Shown: piece by piece, positions 8,246 to 18,076 of the stretch
Layout of the letters: the number at the start of each line of letters is the position of its first letter
Numbering within the stretch: the stretch's first letter is position 1
Source of the DNA: Schaalia sp. Marseille-Q2122
Lineage (GTDB): Bacteria > Actinomycetota > Actinomycetes > Actinomycetales > Actinomycetaceae
Reading direction: 5' to 3'
Length of the DNA: 64,000 bases
Assembly: GCF_903645355.1 (NCBI RefSeq)
Contig: NZ_CAHJXR010000007.1
Location: 62,001-126,000, forward strand
Program-made: the position numbers and the translations under genes
Notes under the pieces: generated by a model
Seen by the model: the letters and a program-made list of their open reading frames with translations, nothing else
What the model was told of the DNA's origin: nothing
Databases searched by the model: none

Positions 8246-9367
8246 GTGAAGAATACGCAATCCACGCGCCGTACCGTTATCACCGCCGCATCCGCGCTGA
8301 CCGTCGCCGTCATGGGCGTCACCGGAATCGGCATCGCCAACGCCCACCGCAATGTCACCGTAGAGGTCGACGGTGTGGCCAAGCCCGTGAGTGGCTTCTT
8401 CTCCACAGTCGAAGGCGCGCTTGGAGCTGCGGGATTCCAGCCGGGTGAACACGACCTGGTTGCTCCTGGAACCCACGAAAATGTTGAGGACGGCTCGACC
8501 ATCGTCGTGCGCACGGCCTCGCCCTACACCGTCAATATTGACGGCACCACGAAGGTCGCGTGGTCCACCGCCTCCTCCGTGGCCGACCTGCTCAGCCAAT
8601 TCGGCTCGACCGGCGTGACCTACGCTGCCGACCGCTCCAACTCCCGCACGCCCCTGCCCATCCTCACCGAGGGAGGCACCGTCACTATCGAGGCCGACGG
8701 CACCAAGAAACCTGTCACGGCCACCGTGACCGACACCGCCGCCACCCTCCTGCAAAAGGCGGGCGTCACCACATCCCCCATTGATCGCGTGTCCTTCGTG
8801 ACCACCGGCGAGGGCGTCACCCTGCGCGTCGTGCGCGTCACCCGCGGCACCACCGAAACAGTGGAAACCATCGAGATGCCCGTCGAAGAACGCGACGATG
8901 ACACCCTGGAGCAGGGCGAAACCCGCGTCATCGAAGAAGGCGCTGAAGGTAAGGTCGTGACAAAGACCTACAAGGAAACCATCGGTGGCCGCACCACTGT
9001 TGAAACCGTGGTGAGCACCGAACGTCAAGAGCCCGCGACCCGTGTGATCGCCGTCGGGACCAAGCGCCCCGTCGTCGCCTCCTCCTCCGGCGCTGCAGCT
9101 GACGTTCAGCCCGTTGCCTCCTCCGTGGGCGGAGACGTGTGGGCAGCCCTCGCGGCCTGCGAGTCGGGTGGTAACCCGTCAACCAATACGGGGAACGGCT
9201 ACTTCGGCATGTACCAGTTCAGTTTGCCGACCTGGCAGTCTGTCGGCGGCTCAGGCCTGCCCTCGGACGCTTCGGCAGCGGAGCAGACCATGCGTGCCCA
9301 GATCCTTCAGGCTCGTTCAGGCTGGGGCCAGTGGCCCGCGTGCTCGGCACGCTTGGGCCTGTACTGA
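8246..9367 (+). CDS. rpf: Resuscitation-promoting factor (DUF348-G5-transglycosylase)
   Basis: 373 residues starting at GTG 8246. After a signal peptide (~1-33) come DUF348 repeats (VTVEVDGVAKPVSGF..., VNIDGTTKVAW..., VTIEADGTKKPV...), a G5 domain (~215-290) and a C-terminal Rpf domain from Trp299. The Rpf domain holds the catalytic Glu306 in ACESGGN, the GMYQFSLPTW loop and the paired cysteines (C305, CSARLGLY). This is the RpfB architecture: a secreted muralytic enzyme that cleaves peptidoglycan and promotes regrowth. rsmA and ispE lie downstream as in mycobacteria. The 215-bp upstream gap is long enough for a structured leader. Confidence 0.93.
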   Translation: MKNTQSTRRTVITAASALTVAVMGVTGIGIANAHRNVTVEVDGVAKPVSGFFSTVEGALGAAGFQPGEHDLVAPGTHENVEDGSTIVVRTASPYTVNIDGTTKVAWSTASSVADLLSQFGSTGVTYAADRSNSRTPLPILTEGGTVTIEADGTKKPVTATVTDTAATLLQKAGVTTSPIDRVSFVTTGEGVTLRVVRVTRGTTETVETIEMPVEERDDDTLEQGETRVIEEGAEGKVVTKTYKETIGGRTTVETVVSTERQEPATRVIAVGTKRPVVASSSGAAADVQPVASSVGGDVWAALAACESGGNPSTNTGNGYFGMYQFSLPTWQSVGGSGLPSDASAAEQTMRAQILQARSGWGQWPACSARLGLY

Positions 9368-9462
9368 GCCACCCAGCAGCGGCGCGTTCCTCCTCGCATT
9401 ACTGACGCGGGCGAGGGCCTCGTCCTTCGGATGACGGCACAGCGCCACCGACAGCTACTGAG

Positions 9463-9510
9463 GCTCGGAGGTGACCACCCTGCATGGGGTTGGCCACCTC
9501 CGAGCTTTTT
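9463..9510 (+). terminator. Rho-independent terminator after rpf
   Basis: GCTCGGAGGTG pairs perfectly with CACCTCCGAGC and is followed by TTTTT. It ends rpf transcription and shows that the ATG at 9484, inside the hairpin, is not the start of the next gene. Confidence 0.9.
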
Positions 9511-9591
9511 CACCCCCCAACGCCTTCCCTCCACGCCTGCGGGCAGTTAGCATCTATAGAGGAAGAACGAGGCTACAGGAAGGGCGCATCA

Positions 9592-10956
9592 TTGCTTTCT
9601 GATGTCACACGCACACTCACCCAGGTGCGTGACACCCTCCTGTCCTTCGCGCCCGGCCGCCGCCACGTCCTGACAGCTGCGCTGACGGCAAGCACCCTCG
9701 TCTGCTCAACCGCCATTGCATCCGTGGCAGCCTCCCACGTTGACTACATCGTCGAAGTTGACGGCGTCTCCCGACCGCACTCCGCGTGGGCAACGACCAT
9801 TGACGAAGCCCTCGCCGACGCGGGGGTGAACCTCTCTCCCCATGACCTCGTCTCTCCCGCGAGGGGTGAGAGCATCAAAGACGGCACCACCATTGTCGTG
9901 CGTCAAGCACGGTCTGTTGGGGTCAATATCAACGGCGAACAGCGGACCGTGTGGACGACAGCGACCTCCCTCGACGATATCCTCGCTGCTGCCGACCCCC
10001 ATGGTGAGGGCGCCACTATCGCAGCCAGCCGTTTAGCGCTGCGCGGCACCCTGCCCGCGTTGACCTCCCGCCCTCAAAACGTCACCGTCACCTACCGGGG
10101 GCAGCAGCGCTCGATCTTCATGCGCCCCGGCGACGACATTCGCTCACTCTTATCCTCGGCGGGCATCACCCTCAATCCTCTGGACCGCGTGATGGTGTTT
10201 ACTCAGGCAGGTGCCCTCAACGTCAAGGTGTCCACTGTCACCCGAGGTGTCGTCACCGTCGACACCCCTGTTGACTTCACCGAACGCACCGAGGACAACG
10301 CGCAGATGTTCGCAGGCGAATCCGTCGTGACGACGAAGGGCGTGCCCGGCACGAAGAGGCAGACCGCCTGGCAGGAAACCATTGACGGCTCGGTTGTTCA
10401 CAGGGCCGTGCTCAGTGAAGAGGCCCTGAACGCCCCCAAAGACCAGGTGCGTTCCCAGGGCACAAAGGAAGCCACTCCTGAGGCCCTACTGGCTGCTGGT
10501 ATTGACCCCAAGGCCAAGTTGGAAGAGGGCGTTGAACCCGATGGGACGACCTCGGTCCGCTACCGTGCAGCACTGGGGTCCATCTCCACTCCCGAAGAGA
10601 TCACCGCCCTCCGGGTCTCCAGTGAACTCTCAGGCATCCCCTTGGTCTACACCGGTGAGGACCCGCGTAATATCGCCAAGCAGCAGCTGACCGAGCGCGG
10701 CTGGAATGATGACCAGTTCCGCTGCCTCGTTGCCCTGTGGCAAAAGGAATCCAGATGGAATCCTTACGCGGCGAACCCCTCCTCCGGCGCCTACGGTATT
10801 CCCCAGGCGCTACCGGGCTCGAAGATGTCTTCCGCGGGTGAGGACTGGCAGACCAATCCGGCCACGCAGATCCGCTGGGGCTTGGGCTACATCGAAGGCC
10901 GATACGGTGACCCCTGCGGCGCCTGGGGTCATTCTCAGTCGGTCGGATGGTACTAG
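9592..10956 (+). CDS. Second G5-domain cell-wall hydrolase with lytic transglycosylase-like domain
   Basis: About 454 residues from TTG 9592, chosen because AGGAAGG lies eight bases upstream and the only earlier in-frame ATG (9484) is within a terminator. A membrane/signal segment (LTAALTASTLVCSTAIASV) is followed by DUF348 repeats (YIVEVDGVSRPH, VNINGEQRTVW, VTVTYRGQQRS), a G5 domain and a C-terminal SLT-like fold with CLVALWQKESRWNPYA and AYGIPQALPGSKM, where the Glu of KESRWNP is the likely catalytic acid. It parallels the preceding Rpf but with a goose-lysozyme/SLT-type catalytic end, so the pair may cut the same wall differently. Confidence 0.85.
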   Translation: MLSDVTRTLTQVRDTLLSFAPGRRHVLTAALTASTLVCSTAIASVAASHVDYIVEVDGVSRPHSAWATTIDEALADAGVNLSPHDLVSPARGESIKDGTTIVVRQARSVGVNINGEQRTVWTTATSLDDILAAADPHGEGATIAASRLALRGTLPALTSRPQNVTVTYRGQQRSIFMRPGDDIRSLLSSAGITLNPLDRVMVFTQAGALNVKVSTVTRGVVTVDTPVDFTERTEDNAQMFAGESVVTTKGVPGTKRQTAWQETIDGSVVHRAVLSEEALNAPKDQVRSQGTKEATPEALLAAGIDPKAKLEEGVEPDGTTSVRYRAALGSISTPEEITALRVSSELSGIPLVYTGEDPRNIAKQQLTERGWNDDQFRCLVALWQKESRWNPYAANPSSGAYGIPQALPGSKMSSAGEDWQTNPATQIRWGLGYIEGRYGDPCGAWGHSQSVGWY

Positions 10957-10987
10957 TCCCCTCTGCAGCCGTGTGCGCGCAGTCGAT

Positions 10988-10999
10988 TAGACTTTCCCT
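10988..10999 (+). promoter_or_regulatory. Candidate -10 box for a leaderless rsmA transcript
   Basis: TAGACT at 10988-10993 is followed by six bases and then the GTG at 11000. No Shine-Dalgarno is visible. The spacing puts the transcription start on the start codon, a common arrangement in actinobacteria. No strong -35 box is seen. Confidence 0.45.
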
Positions 11000-12034
11000 G
11001 TGATGTCTACCCGCCCCTCCCGTGCCCCTCGCCGCGCCGCATCTGAACGCGGCGCTGAGCGCCGCACGCAGCGTTACTCCGACCCGACCCTCCCCGAGGG
11101 CGTGACCGCCTCCGAGTCAGGCCTGCTGGGACCCATTGAGGTGCGTCAGATTTCTGAGGCGCTGGGAATCCGCCCCACTAAGACCTTGGGGCAGAACTTT
11201 GTTCACGATGCGGGCACTGTGCGCCGCATCGTCAAAGCGGGCGGCGTCGAAGAAGGGGACGAGGTTATCGAAGTCGGCCCAGGTTTGGGCTCCCTGACCT
11301 TGGCGCTGCTGGAGACGGGCGCCCGCGTGCGCGCCGTGGAAATCGACCCGCCCCTGGCGCGAGCACTGCCTGAAACCATTCGCGCCCGCATGCCTGAAGC
11401 CGCTGAGCGTTTCGCCGTCATTAACTGCGACGCGATGACGATCAGCGCCGAGGAGGATTTCGGCCACCCAGACTGGCCAGCTCCGACGAAGCTCGTGGCG
11501 AACCTGCCCTATAACGTGGCCGTCCCGGTGCTGCTCACCATGCTGGAGCGCGTCCCCTCGCTGACCGATGTCCTCGTCATGGTGCAGGCCGAGGTCGCCG
11601 ACCGCCTGGCAGCAGGCCCTGGCACCCGCATTTATGGTGTTCCCTCCGTGAAGGCCGCCTGGTATGGGCACGCCGAGCGGGCGGGAACGATTGGACGCTC
11701 GGTTTTCTGGCCGGTCCCCAACGTTGACTCCGCCCTGGTGCGCCTGCGTCGCACGCCTGAACCTCGTGGGGACGAGGCTCTGCGCCTAGCGACCTTCGAG
11801 GTGACCGATGTGGCCTTCGGCCAGCGTCGCAAGACCCTGCGCGCGGCCATGAAGAATTGGGCAGGTTCTTCTGAGGCGGCGACCGCTCTGCTTGAGGCCG
11901 CCGGGGTGGATCCTGGCACTCGCGGCGAAACCTTGGGTATTGAGGAGTTCGTGGCTTTGGGCCGTGAGCTGGTGGCGATGCGTGCCGCTGGCACTTTCCC
12001 TTTGGGGGATAAGACGGGGCCGGGCAATGCGTGA
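11000..12034 (+). CDS. rsmA: 16S rRNA (adenine1518-N6/adenine1519-N6)-dimethyltransferase
   Basis: 344 residues. RsmA (KsgA) dimethylates two adjacent adenines in the 3' hairpin of 16S rRNA late in 30S maturation. Visible family features: [16 protein letters not shown], the SAM-binding [15 protein letters not shown], acidic EID, and catalytic motif [12 protein letters not shown]. The N-terminus is ~45 residues longer than in E. coli and rich in Arg and Ala. Start GTG 11000 or ATG 11003, apparently leaderless. The 3' end overlaps ispE by eight bases, so the two are co-translated as in many actinobacteria. Loss of this enzyme gives kasugamycin resistance. Confidence 0.95.
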   Translation: MMSTRPSRAPRRAASERGAERRTQRYSDPTLPEGVTASESGLLGPIEVRQISEALGIRPTKTLGQNFVHDAGTVRRIVKAGGVEEGDEVIEVGPGLGSLTLALLETGARVRAVEIDPPLARALPETIRARMPEAAERFAVINCDAMTISAEEDFGHPDWPAPTKLVANLPYNVAVPVLLTMLERVPSLTDVLVMVQAEVADRLAAGPGTRIYGVPSVKAAWYGHAERAGTIGRSVFWPVPNVDSALVRLRRTPEPRGDEALRLATFEVTDVAFGQRRKTLRAAMKNWAGSSEAATALLEAAGVDPGTRGETLGIEEFVALGRELVAMRAAGTFPLGDKTGPGNA

Positions 12035-13052
12035 GGTCACTGCTTCAGCCCCCGGAAAGGTCAACCTTCTGCTGCGCTGCGGGGCGCCCACCGAGGACGG
12101 CTACCATCCGCTGGTCACTGTCTTTGAGTGCCTGGACCTGCGCGAGTACGTGACTGTGCGCACCTCTCGCTCGCCCGGTATCCGCGTGACCACCATCGTC
12201 TACCGTCCCGATGGCAGTATTGACCAGGCCCTCGGCGCGCAGCTTGATGCCCTGCCAGGGGAGGCCCACCTGGCAGTTCGCGCAGCCAAAGCCCTTCAGC
12301 CCCTGGCCGCGATGGGCCCCTGGGCGTCGACAAGCGCAGGGTTGACTATGACGGTGGAGAAGCACATTCCTGTCGCCGGCGGTATGGCTGGCGGGTCGGC
12401 AGATGCCGCAGCCGCCCTCGTGGCCTGCAATGAGCTGTGGGGCATTGGCCTGAACGCGGACCAGTTGGAGGCCATCGGTCGCACTTTGGGGGCGGACGTG
12501 CCTGCCTGCCTGCGTGGTGGTGTCACCCTGGGGACCGGGCGAGGTGACCACCTGCGTTCCTTGCCGGAACCGTCTGCGCCGCACCACTGGGTGATGATCA
12601 CCTCTACTGAGGGCCTGTCTACCCCGGAAGTCTTCCGCACTCTTGATGCCCTGGGCGGGCCACTTGACGAGGGCGAGGCGAAGGCAACCGGCAGTGGGCT
12701 TCACGCCTGGCGTGAGCTGCGTGAACCCAGCGAGGCTGAATGTGCGCCCTACAGTGGCAGCGCCGACGAGCTCGCCACCGCGTTGGGGAATGACCTCTAC
12801 AGCGCAGCGCGGACCCTGCGTCCGGAGCTGGACACGGTGCTTGAGGCTGCCCGCGAGGCCGGTGCCCTCGGCGCGCTCCTGTCGGGTTCTGGGCCGACCT
12901 GCGCCGCCCTCGCCCGCGACGAGGCCCACGCCCACGCCCTCGCCGAAACACTTGCCTCCCACCCGCTGAACGCCGATGGGACGATCGGAGAAGTGCTCGT
13001 AGTCTCCGGGCCTGCCCCTGGAGCGCGGATCGATGCCGCGCGCGCGAATTAG
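12027..13052 (+). CDS. ispE: 4-diphosphocytidyl-2-C-methyl-D-erythritol kinase
   Basis: 341 residues from ATG 12027, which overlaps the rsmA stop by eight bases. IspE phosphorylates CDP-methylerythritol in the non-mevalonate isoprenoid pathway. GHMP-kinase features are present: [13 protein letters not shown] at the N-terminus, ATP loop [17 protein letters not shown], and C-terminal [14 protein letters not shown]. Lysine in GKVNL and Asp in GADVPACL match the family's active-site residues. It follows rsmA as in M. tuberculosis. It is slightly longer than the E. coli enzyme (283 residues), as is usual in this phylum. Confidence 0.95.
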   Translation: MREVTASAPGKVNLLLRCGAPTEDGYHPLVTVFECLDLREYVTVRTSRSPGIRVTTIVYRPDGSIDQALGAQLDALPGEAHLAVRAAKALQPLAAMGPWASTSAGLTMTVEKHIPVAGGMAGGSADAAAALVACNELWGIGLNADQLEAIGRTLGADVPACLRGGVTLGTGRGDHLRSLPEPSAPHHWVMITSTEGLSTPEVFRTLDALGGPLDEGEAKATGSGLHAWRELREPSEAECAPYSGSADELATALGNDLYSAARTLRPELDTVLEAAREAGALGALLSGSGPTCAALARDEAHAHALAETLASHPLNADGTIGEVLVVSGPAPGARIDAARAN

Positions 13053-13142
13053 TGCCCACTGCTCGCCCTCCCTCCACCTCCCTTGGCCCCTCTCCGGCTC
13101 CACCCTTCGGGACCCGCCCGCACCACACTGTGAAGGACCCTC

Positions 13143-15068
13143 ATGGCTCACCTGCTTGGCACCCAAGCCCTCGGCGCCCTCGCTGGCTCACGTCGCCTCC
13201 TTGCCGATGTCACCGTCGGCCTCGACGACGGTTCGCGGGTGGGCATCCTGGGCCCTAACGGTGCCGGGAAGTCCACGCTGCTGCGCCTCGTGGCGGGCAC
13301 TCAAGCCCCCGATGAGGGTGCCCTGACTGTGCGCGACGGGGTGCGCGTCGTCGTCCTCGATCAGGCGGACACCCTTGACCCTGAACTTAGCGTCGTCGAG
13401 GCCGTCCACCCCGGCAAGGAAGAATACGAGTGGGCTTCTGACGGGCGCATCCGGGATATTCACGCTGGGCTCCTGGACGGTATTGCCTTGAGCGCGCAGG
13501 TGGGAACGCTTTCTGGCGGCCAGCGCCGCCGCGTTGCCCTCGCCCGCGTGCTTGCCGCTGAATCGGACATTGTCTGTCTGGATGAGCCCACCAACCACCT
13601 GGATGTCGAGGGCGTGGCATGGCTGGCCGCCCACCTCAATGCGCGTTTTGCTCGCCCCGGCGCTCAAGGCGCGCTACTGGTCGTCACCCACGACCGCTGG
13701 TTCCTTGACACCGTGTGCGAGCACATCTGGGAAGTCGTGCCCGGCATTGATCCGGGCGGCTCACGCCCACAAATACCGGGGCGCGTGGAAATCTACGACG
13801 GATCCTACGCCGCGTACACCCTGGCCCGTGCCGAGCGTATGCGCCAGGCGGATGTGGCCGCGAAAAAGCGCGCCAACCTGCTCAAGAAGGAGCTCGCCTG
13901 GCTGCGTCGAGGAGCCCCCGCACGCACCTCGAAGCCAAAGTTCCACATTGCGACAGCCGAGGCTCTTATCGCCGATGTGCCGCCCCCACGCGACCAGGTG
14001 GAGCTGGTGAAGATGGCGACCGCGCGCCTGGGTAAGGACGTGCTGGACCTGGAAAACGTCAGCGTCGAATTCACTCGCCCCGACGGTTCGACCCTGCGGG
14101 TGCTCACCGACGTCACCTGGCGTCTGGCCCCGGCTGAACGCGTGGGTATTGTCGGCGTCAACGGCGCAGGTAAAACCACCATTTTGAACCTCCTGCGTGG
14201 CGATCTTGAACCCACCAGTGGGCGCGTCAAGCGCGGCAAGACCGTGCAGGTGGCAACCCTGTCGCAGGAAACCCACGAGCTTGATGCGTTGGGGGACATG
14301 CGCGTCGTTGAGGCCGTAGCCGAGGTCGCGCAAATGGTCGTCGTGGGCGGAAAAGAAGTGACCGCCTCGCAGATGACCGAACGCATGGGCTTCACCCGAG
14401 AGCGCGCCTGGACCCGCGTGGCGGAGCTCTCCGGTGGTGAACGGCGACGCCTCCAGCTCATGCGCCTACTCATGGCAGAACCCAATGTGCTGCTCCTGGA
14501 TGAGCCCACCAACGACCTTGACACCGACACCCTAGCCGCCATGGAAGACCTGCTCGACTCCTTCCCAGGGACACTCATCGTCGTCAGTCACGACCGCTAT
14601 CTGCTTGAACGCGTCACCGACCACCAGGTTGCCCTCCTGGGGGATGGGCAGGTGCGCGCCCTGCCCGGCGGCGTGGAACAATACCTCGCGCTGCGGGCTG
14701 CAGGAGCCGCGGCTACCTCCTCTGCCACTACCGACCCCGCCACCAGCGCAACGACGTTGACAACGGCGGGGCAGGACGGCGATGGCCTCGTCAAACAGGC
14801 AGAGGACGACGCCACCAAACCCACCATCGACGCCGCCACCAGGCGCGCCGCAAAGAAGGAGGCCGACCGGATTGAGCGGCGTCTGACTAAACTGCGCGAC
14901 CAGGCCCAAGCGTTGGAGGACCGTCTTGCGCAGCTCAGTGTGGCCGTTGCGCAGGACCCCTCTCAGGTGACGGAGTTGGCGCAGTGTTCGACCGAACTTA
15001 GCGCCCTCCACGAAGAGATTGACGAGGCCGAACTCGCCTGGCTGGAGGCCGCTGAACTGCTTGACTAA
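13143..15068 (+). CDS. ABC-F family ATPase, Uup-like
   Basis: 641 residues with two ABC domains and no membrane helices. Domain 1: GPNGAGKSTLL, signature LSGGQRRRVAL, DEPTNHLD. Domain 2: GVNGAGKTTIL, LSGGERRRLQL, DEPTNDLD. A linker rich in Lys/Arg (residues ~225-265) joins them, and the last ~70 residues are a predicted coiled coil, as in Uup. ABC-F proteins act on the ribosome or on branched DNA rather than in transport; some protect against ribosome-targeting antibiotics, but the linker here is not long enough to assign that role. ATG 13143 follows a good GAAGGA. It probably belongs to the rsmA-ispE transcript (90-bp gap). Confidence 0.9.
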   Translation: MAHLLGTQALGALAGSRRLLADVTVGLDDGSRVGILGPNGAGKSTLLRLVAGTQAPDEGALTVRDGVRVVVLDQADTLDPELSVVEAVHPGKEEYEWASDGRIRDIHAGLLDGIALSAQVGTLSGGQRRRVALARVLAAESDIVCLDEPTNHLDVEGVAWLAAHLNARFARPGAQGALLVVTHDRWFLDTVCEHIWEVVPGIDPGGSRPQIPGRVEIYDGSYAAYTLARAERMRQADVAAKKRANLLKKELAWLRRGAPARTSKPKFHIATAEALIADVPPPRDQVELVKMATARLGKDVLDLENVSVEFTRPDGSTLRVLTDVTWRLAPAERVGIVGVNGAGKTTILNLLRGDLEPTSGRVKRGKTVQVATLSQETHELDALGDMRVVEAVAEVAQMVVVGGKEVTASQMTERMGFTRERAWTRVAELSGGERRRLQLMRLLMAEPNVLLLDEPTNDLDTDTLAAMEDLLDSFPGTLIVVSHDRYLLERVTDHQVALLGDGQVRALPGGVEQYLALRAAGAAATSSATTDPATSATTLTTAGQDGDGLVKQAEDDATKPTIDAATRRAAKKEADRIERRLTKLRDQAQALEDRLAQLSVAVAQDPSQVTELAQCSTELSALHEEIDEAELAWLEAAELLD

Positions 15069-15083
15069 GCCATCGCGCGTCGC

Positions 15084-17372
15084 TTAGCCCCGAGCGCCGG
15101 AGTGATCCCCACCACCCGGCGGCGGAACAAAACCATCGCCGTTCTTGAACTGACCCGCGTTACTTTCTTGAAGTGTCCGACCCCATTCGATGTAGCGGGT
15201 GCCGTTATCCTCAATCTGCCCATCGGTCAGATTCACGTAGGGATTCTCCGACCACGGGTTGTCATTCCACGTCGAGTCAAAGTGCAACCATGTGCCATTA
15301 ATCTTGGCCTTATTCCACTGGTGCAGTTCAATGCCGACATTGCCGTCGACGACGATGCTCTCCACACCGGCATGGCGCGCCAGGAGAAGGAAGCCGTGAC
15401 CGTAGCCGGTGCAAATCGCTCGACCGTGGATGAGCGCGCCCATCGCCTGCTGAGGTAGATCCACCCCGCGATCGTCATTGAGCCACGAGTCATGACCGTA
15501 GTTCTCTAAAGTCTCGGCGCGGCGTCGATTCAACCACTGGTGGTCGTACTCGACATTGTCGATCAGCCACTGGTTAATCGCCCGCGCTTTATCCTCATCA
15601 CTCATTCCTGGAGTAATAATGCTGCTGACAATCTCGCGTGCGCGGGCCACCACAGACGACTGCAAGTCAAGATACTCCTCGCGCGTCGTGGCCCGAACCA
15701 TCCGCATATCCACGGTCAAGATGCCATCGCTCGTGTCGTAGGTGAAGGACGGGTAGCCTCCGCCGACATTGAGCACCTCAGGGTTTTGACTGACAGCCTC
15801 AATGAGGGCATTCTCCACCTTGCCGTAGCTGACGGCCTCCGGGAAGGACGTGAGGGACATACGGTTATAGCCAGCAATAAGATGAGCCGCGATATAGCGC
15901 GCCATCGGCGTGGTCCCAAACACGTAGGTGGGCACCTCAACGGGAGCGGGCGCCTCAGCCACCCATGTAGACGGGTTGAAGGGACGGCGGAAGTGCAGGG
16001 GCGTGCCCTCGGTAGCAATGGGACGCTCATTGCGTTCCTTCAGCAGGGCCTCCAAGGCAGGAAGGTTACCGTCGAAGCTCAAAGTGACCTCGCGCCAGAG
16101 GGAAGAATTGCGCAGGCTCAGCTTGAGAATCGCGGTGGCAGACCCGTCACCGGCCTCTTCCACGGAGGACACGGTGTAGGAGGTTGCAAAACGCCGCACC
16201 TGACCGTCGGCGGCGACGGCCCCCACCGTGTTCGGAAGGGTATCAAGAGTGAGGTTTTCCCACTGTCGGGTGGCTGCCGCACCCTGTAGAGCGGGGTCGC
16301 CAACAATGCGGACGGGCACACGCGCCGCCAGTGGAGTCAAAGGAGTCGGCGCCGACGCCTGCCAACGCCCATTGATGTGGGCAAGGATGAAGATCGACGC
16401 CCCGGAATGAGCGAAATACTCACGCTGGTGGCTGGGCGCGATGACGTCGTACATGTCGAAGTTATTGCGCGCACGCGACAGCACGAAATTCGTTGAGTGC
16501 AGGCTACCTTCGATGTTGCCTGTGATGTCGTAAAAGGCGCCCGTGGATTTCAGCTGGTCAGGAGGAAGACCAAAGTATGCGAGTTTGAACTGCTGGCTGT
16601 CCACGTCCCATTCGCGGGTGGCTTTCACGATGCGAAGGTCATCAGCGCCAACGCCCAGGTCACCCGTTGAGAGCAGCACTCGCCCATCCACGTAGCTCAG
16701 GCGGGGAGGAGGCAGCAGTGCATGGCCCTTGACGATAATGGGTGTCACCTCAGGGCGTTCAAGGAGTACCCCGTCGCGGTCAGTGCGTTGCAGTAGGTAG
16801 TAGGTGCCAAAAGCTCCCCAGTTGCCGTCGGTGAAGAGAGCCTGTTGGGCAAGAGGCTTGTCCGCCCCCTGGTGGGTGTAGATGCGCGAGGCTTTCACAC
16901 TCGACCAATTGGTGCCGGGAACGACCTCGTAGCGTTCACCCTGAATACTGTTCGTGGTGGGGAGTGGCAGGGTGAGTTCGGCATCAAGATACAGCTGAGC
17001 GTCGTTGAAAGGCGGGATTCCTCTGTAGGGGTTTTCTTGCAGGGTCGTCTGCAGATCGAACCACTTGTCGGGGTTCGTGAAGTTTTTGGTGACGTAGAGG
17101 CCTTCGTCAGGGTTGATCTCCAGCGGGGCCTGCCATGCGAAGGCGCTGTCCGGTTGTGGGATGGGAGCGGGAGCCTCGTCGGAGGGCGGAAGGAACGACT
17201 GCCCGCCGGACTGCCCGCCGGATTGCTGGGCGCCGGATTGCTGGGCGCGCTGGCTGTCCGATGGTGGCATGGGGGCTGGATCAATCGGCGTACAGGCAGC
17301 GACGCCGAGGCAGAGGGCGCACATCAGGGATAGCGCGCCGAGAGGGCGAAAGCGGGAGGAATGCGTTGTCAT
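15084..17372 (-). CDS. Lipoprotein with C-terminal transglutaminase-like domain
   Basis: About 762 residues from ATG 17372 (GAGGAGGG upstream, ATGA overlap with the preceding gene). A lipobox (GVAAC) marks a secreted, membrane-anchored protein, followed by a Pro/Gln/Ser-rich stretch. The C-terminal ~200 residues form a transglutaminase-like/papain fold: Cys in AICTGYGHGF, His in GIELHQWNKA, Asp in LHFDSTWNDNPW. In bacteria such domains are usually proteases or peptide-cleaving and cross-linking enzymes. The long middle part has no domain I recognise; repeated beta-rich segments suggest binding modules. The partner gene upstream encodes a smaller anchored protein. Confidence 0.82.
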   Translation of the reverse strand: MTTHSSRFRPLGALSLMCALCLGVAACTPIDPAPMPPSDSQRAQQSGAQQSGGQSGGQSFLPPSDEAPAPIPQPDSAFAWQAPLEINPDEGLYVTKNFTNPDKWFDLQTTLQENPYRGIPPFNDAQLYLDAELTLPLPTTNSIQGERYEVVPGTNWSSVKASRIYTHQGADKPLAQQALFTDGNWGAFGTYYLLQRTDRDGVLLERPEVTPIIVKGHALLPPPRLSYVDGRVLLSTGDLGVGADDLRIVKATREWDVDSQQFKLAYFGLPPDQLKSTGAFYDITGNIEGSLHSTNFVLSRARNNFDMYDVIAPSHQREYFAHSGASIFILAHINGRWQASAPTPLTPLAARVPVRIVGDPALQGAAATRQWENLTLDTLPNTVGAVAADGQVRRFATSYTVSSVEEAGDGSATAILKLSLRNSSLWREVTLSFDGNLPALEALLKERNERPIATEGTPLHFRRPFNPSTWVAEAPAPVEVPTYVFGTTPMARYIAAHLIAGYNRMSLTSFPEAVSYGKVENALIEAVSQNPEVLNVGGGYPSFTYDTSDGILTVDMRMVRATTREEYLDLQSSVVARAREIVSSIITPGMSDEDKARAINQWLIDNVEYDHQWLNRRRAETLENYGHDSWLNDDRGVDLPQQAMGALIHGRAICTGYGHGFLLLARHAGVESIVVDGNVGIELHQWNKAKINGTWLHFDSTWNDNPWSENPYVNLTDGQIEDNGTRYIEWGRTLQESNAGQFKNGDGFVPPPGGGDHSGARG

Positions 17373-18076
17373 GATCGGCCCTCCTCGAGGTTCGGCCCCA
17401 GTTCTTCGGGGGTTTTGCCCGTCACGCTGCATTGAGCGTAGGGGCCCTCGGCACTCGTGTAAGGGCTTTCAGGGTGGCCTTCGAGCAGGGTTGCGCAGGA
17501 GAAACGGTCATTGAGACCGTTGTCTAAGGGGGTGACTTCGATGTCCCAGACGCTTTGGCCCGCTGTGGTGATGGTGATGGTTTCTTCCCAGGTGTAGCCG
17601 CCGGGGATGGCGAATTGCTTGGTGCCGTAGTCTCCGGGTTCGGTTTGTGGTAGGGAGGGGGATCGTAGTTTGACGAGGGCGGCTCCCTGGTGGGATTGAG
17701 CGCGCAGAGTGACGGTGCCGCTGTGGGGCTGCTTGTACAACTCAACGAGTTTCCGGAAGGCTTCAGCGCCCCCTGGACTGGTGAACTCGCGCGCTTCTGC
17801 ACGGCGTTGTTCGGCGACGGTGGCGGGCGCGGTTTCTGGGCGGTTGGGCGAGTGCGGGATCTGACTGATTCCTGGTGTTGTGAGGGAAGGGGTGTCGGGC
17901 GTGATGTCTGTGGCTGCTGGATCGGAGGGAGGAGTGTGCGAGGTGTCCCCGCTGAAGGGAAATCCTGGCGGGAGAAGGCCGAAGGCGCGCAAAGCGACTA
18001 AGACGCCCAGGATTATGGTCAGGGCAAGGCCGACGATGATGGTGCTGCGGGGAGCACGGCGCGGTTTGAGAGTCAC
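17369..18076 (-). CDS. Membrane-anchored extracytoplasmic protein, unknown function
   Basis: 235 residues from GTG 18076 (GGAGGTGG upstream). Basic N-terminus, one membrane helix (STIIVGLALTIILGVLVALRA, ~residues 11-31), a Pro/Thr-rich spacer, then a folded part with a beta-rich look (TVTLRAQSHQGAALVKLRSP, YTWEETITITT, VWDIEVTPLDN) and two cysteines near the end (FSCATLLEG, AQCSVTG). Its stop overlaps the start of the transglutaminase-like lipoprotein by four bases, so the two are almost certainly translated together and probably act together at the cell surface. I do not recognise the family. Confidence 0.7.
   Translation of the reverse strand: MTLKPRRAPRSTIIVGLALTIILGVLVALRAFGLLPPGFPFSGDTSHTPPSDPAATDITPDTPSLTTPGISQIPHSPNRPETAPATVAEQRRAEAREFTSPGGAEAFRKLVELYKQPHSGTVTLRAQSHQGAALVKLRSPSLPQTEPGDYGTKQFAIPGGYTWEETITITTAGQSVWDIEVTPLDNGLNDRFSCATLLEGHPESPYTSAEGPYAQCSVTGKTPEELGPNLEEGRS

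Noticed and set aside
8084-9028. 314-residue minus-strand frame across rpf
   Set aside because: Gly/His-rich shadow of the high-GC rpf gene; no family resemblance.
9484-9591. ATG 9484 as start of the second G5-domain protein
   Set aside because: It sits inside the rpf terminator hairpin; TTG 9592 has a good Shine-Dalgarno and gives a proper signal segment.
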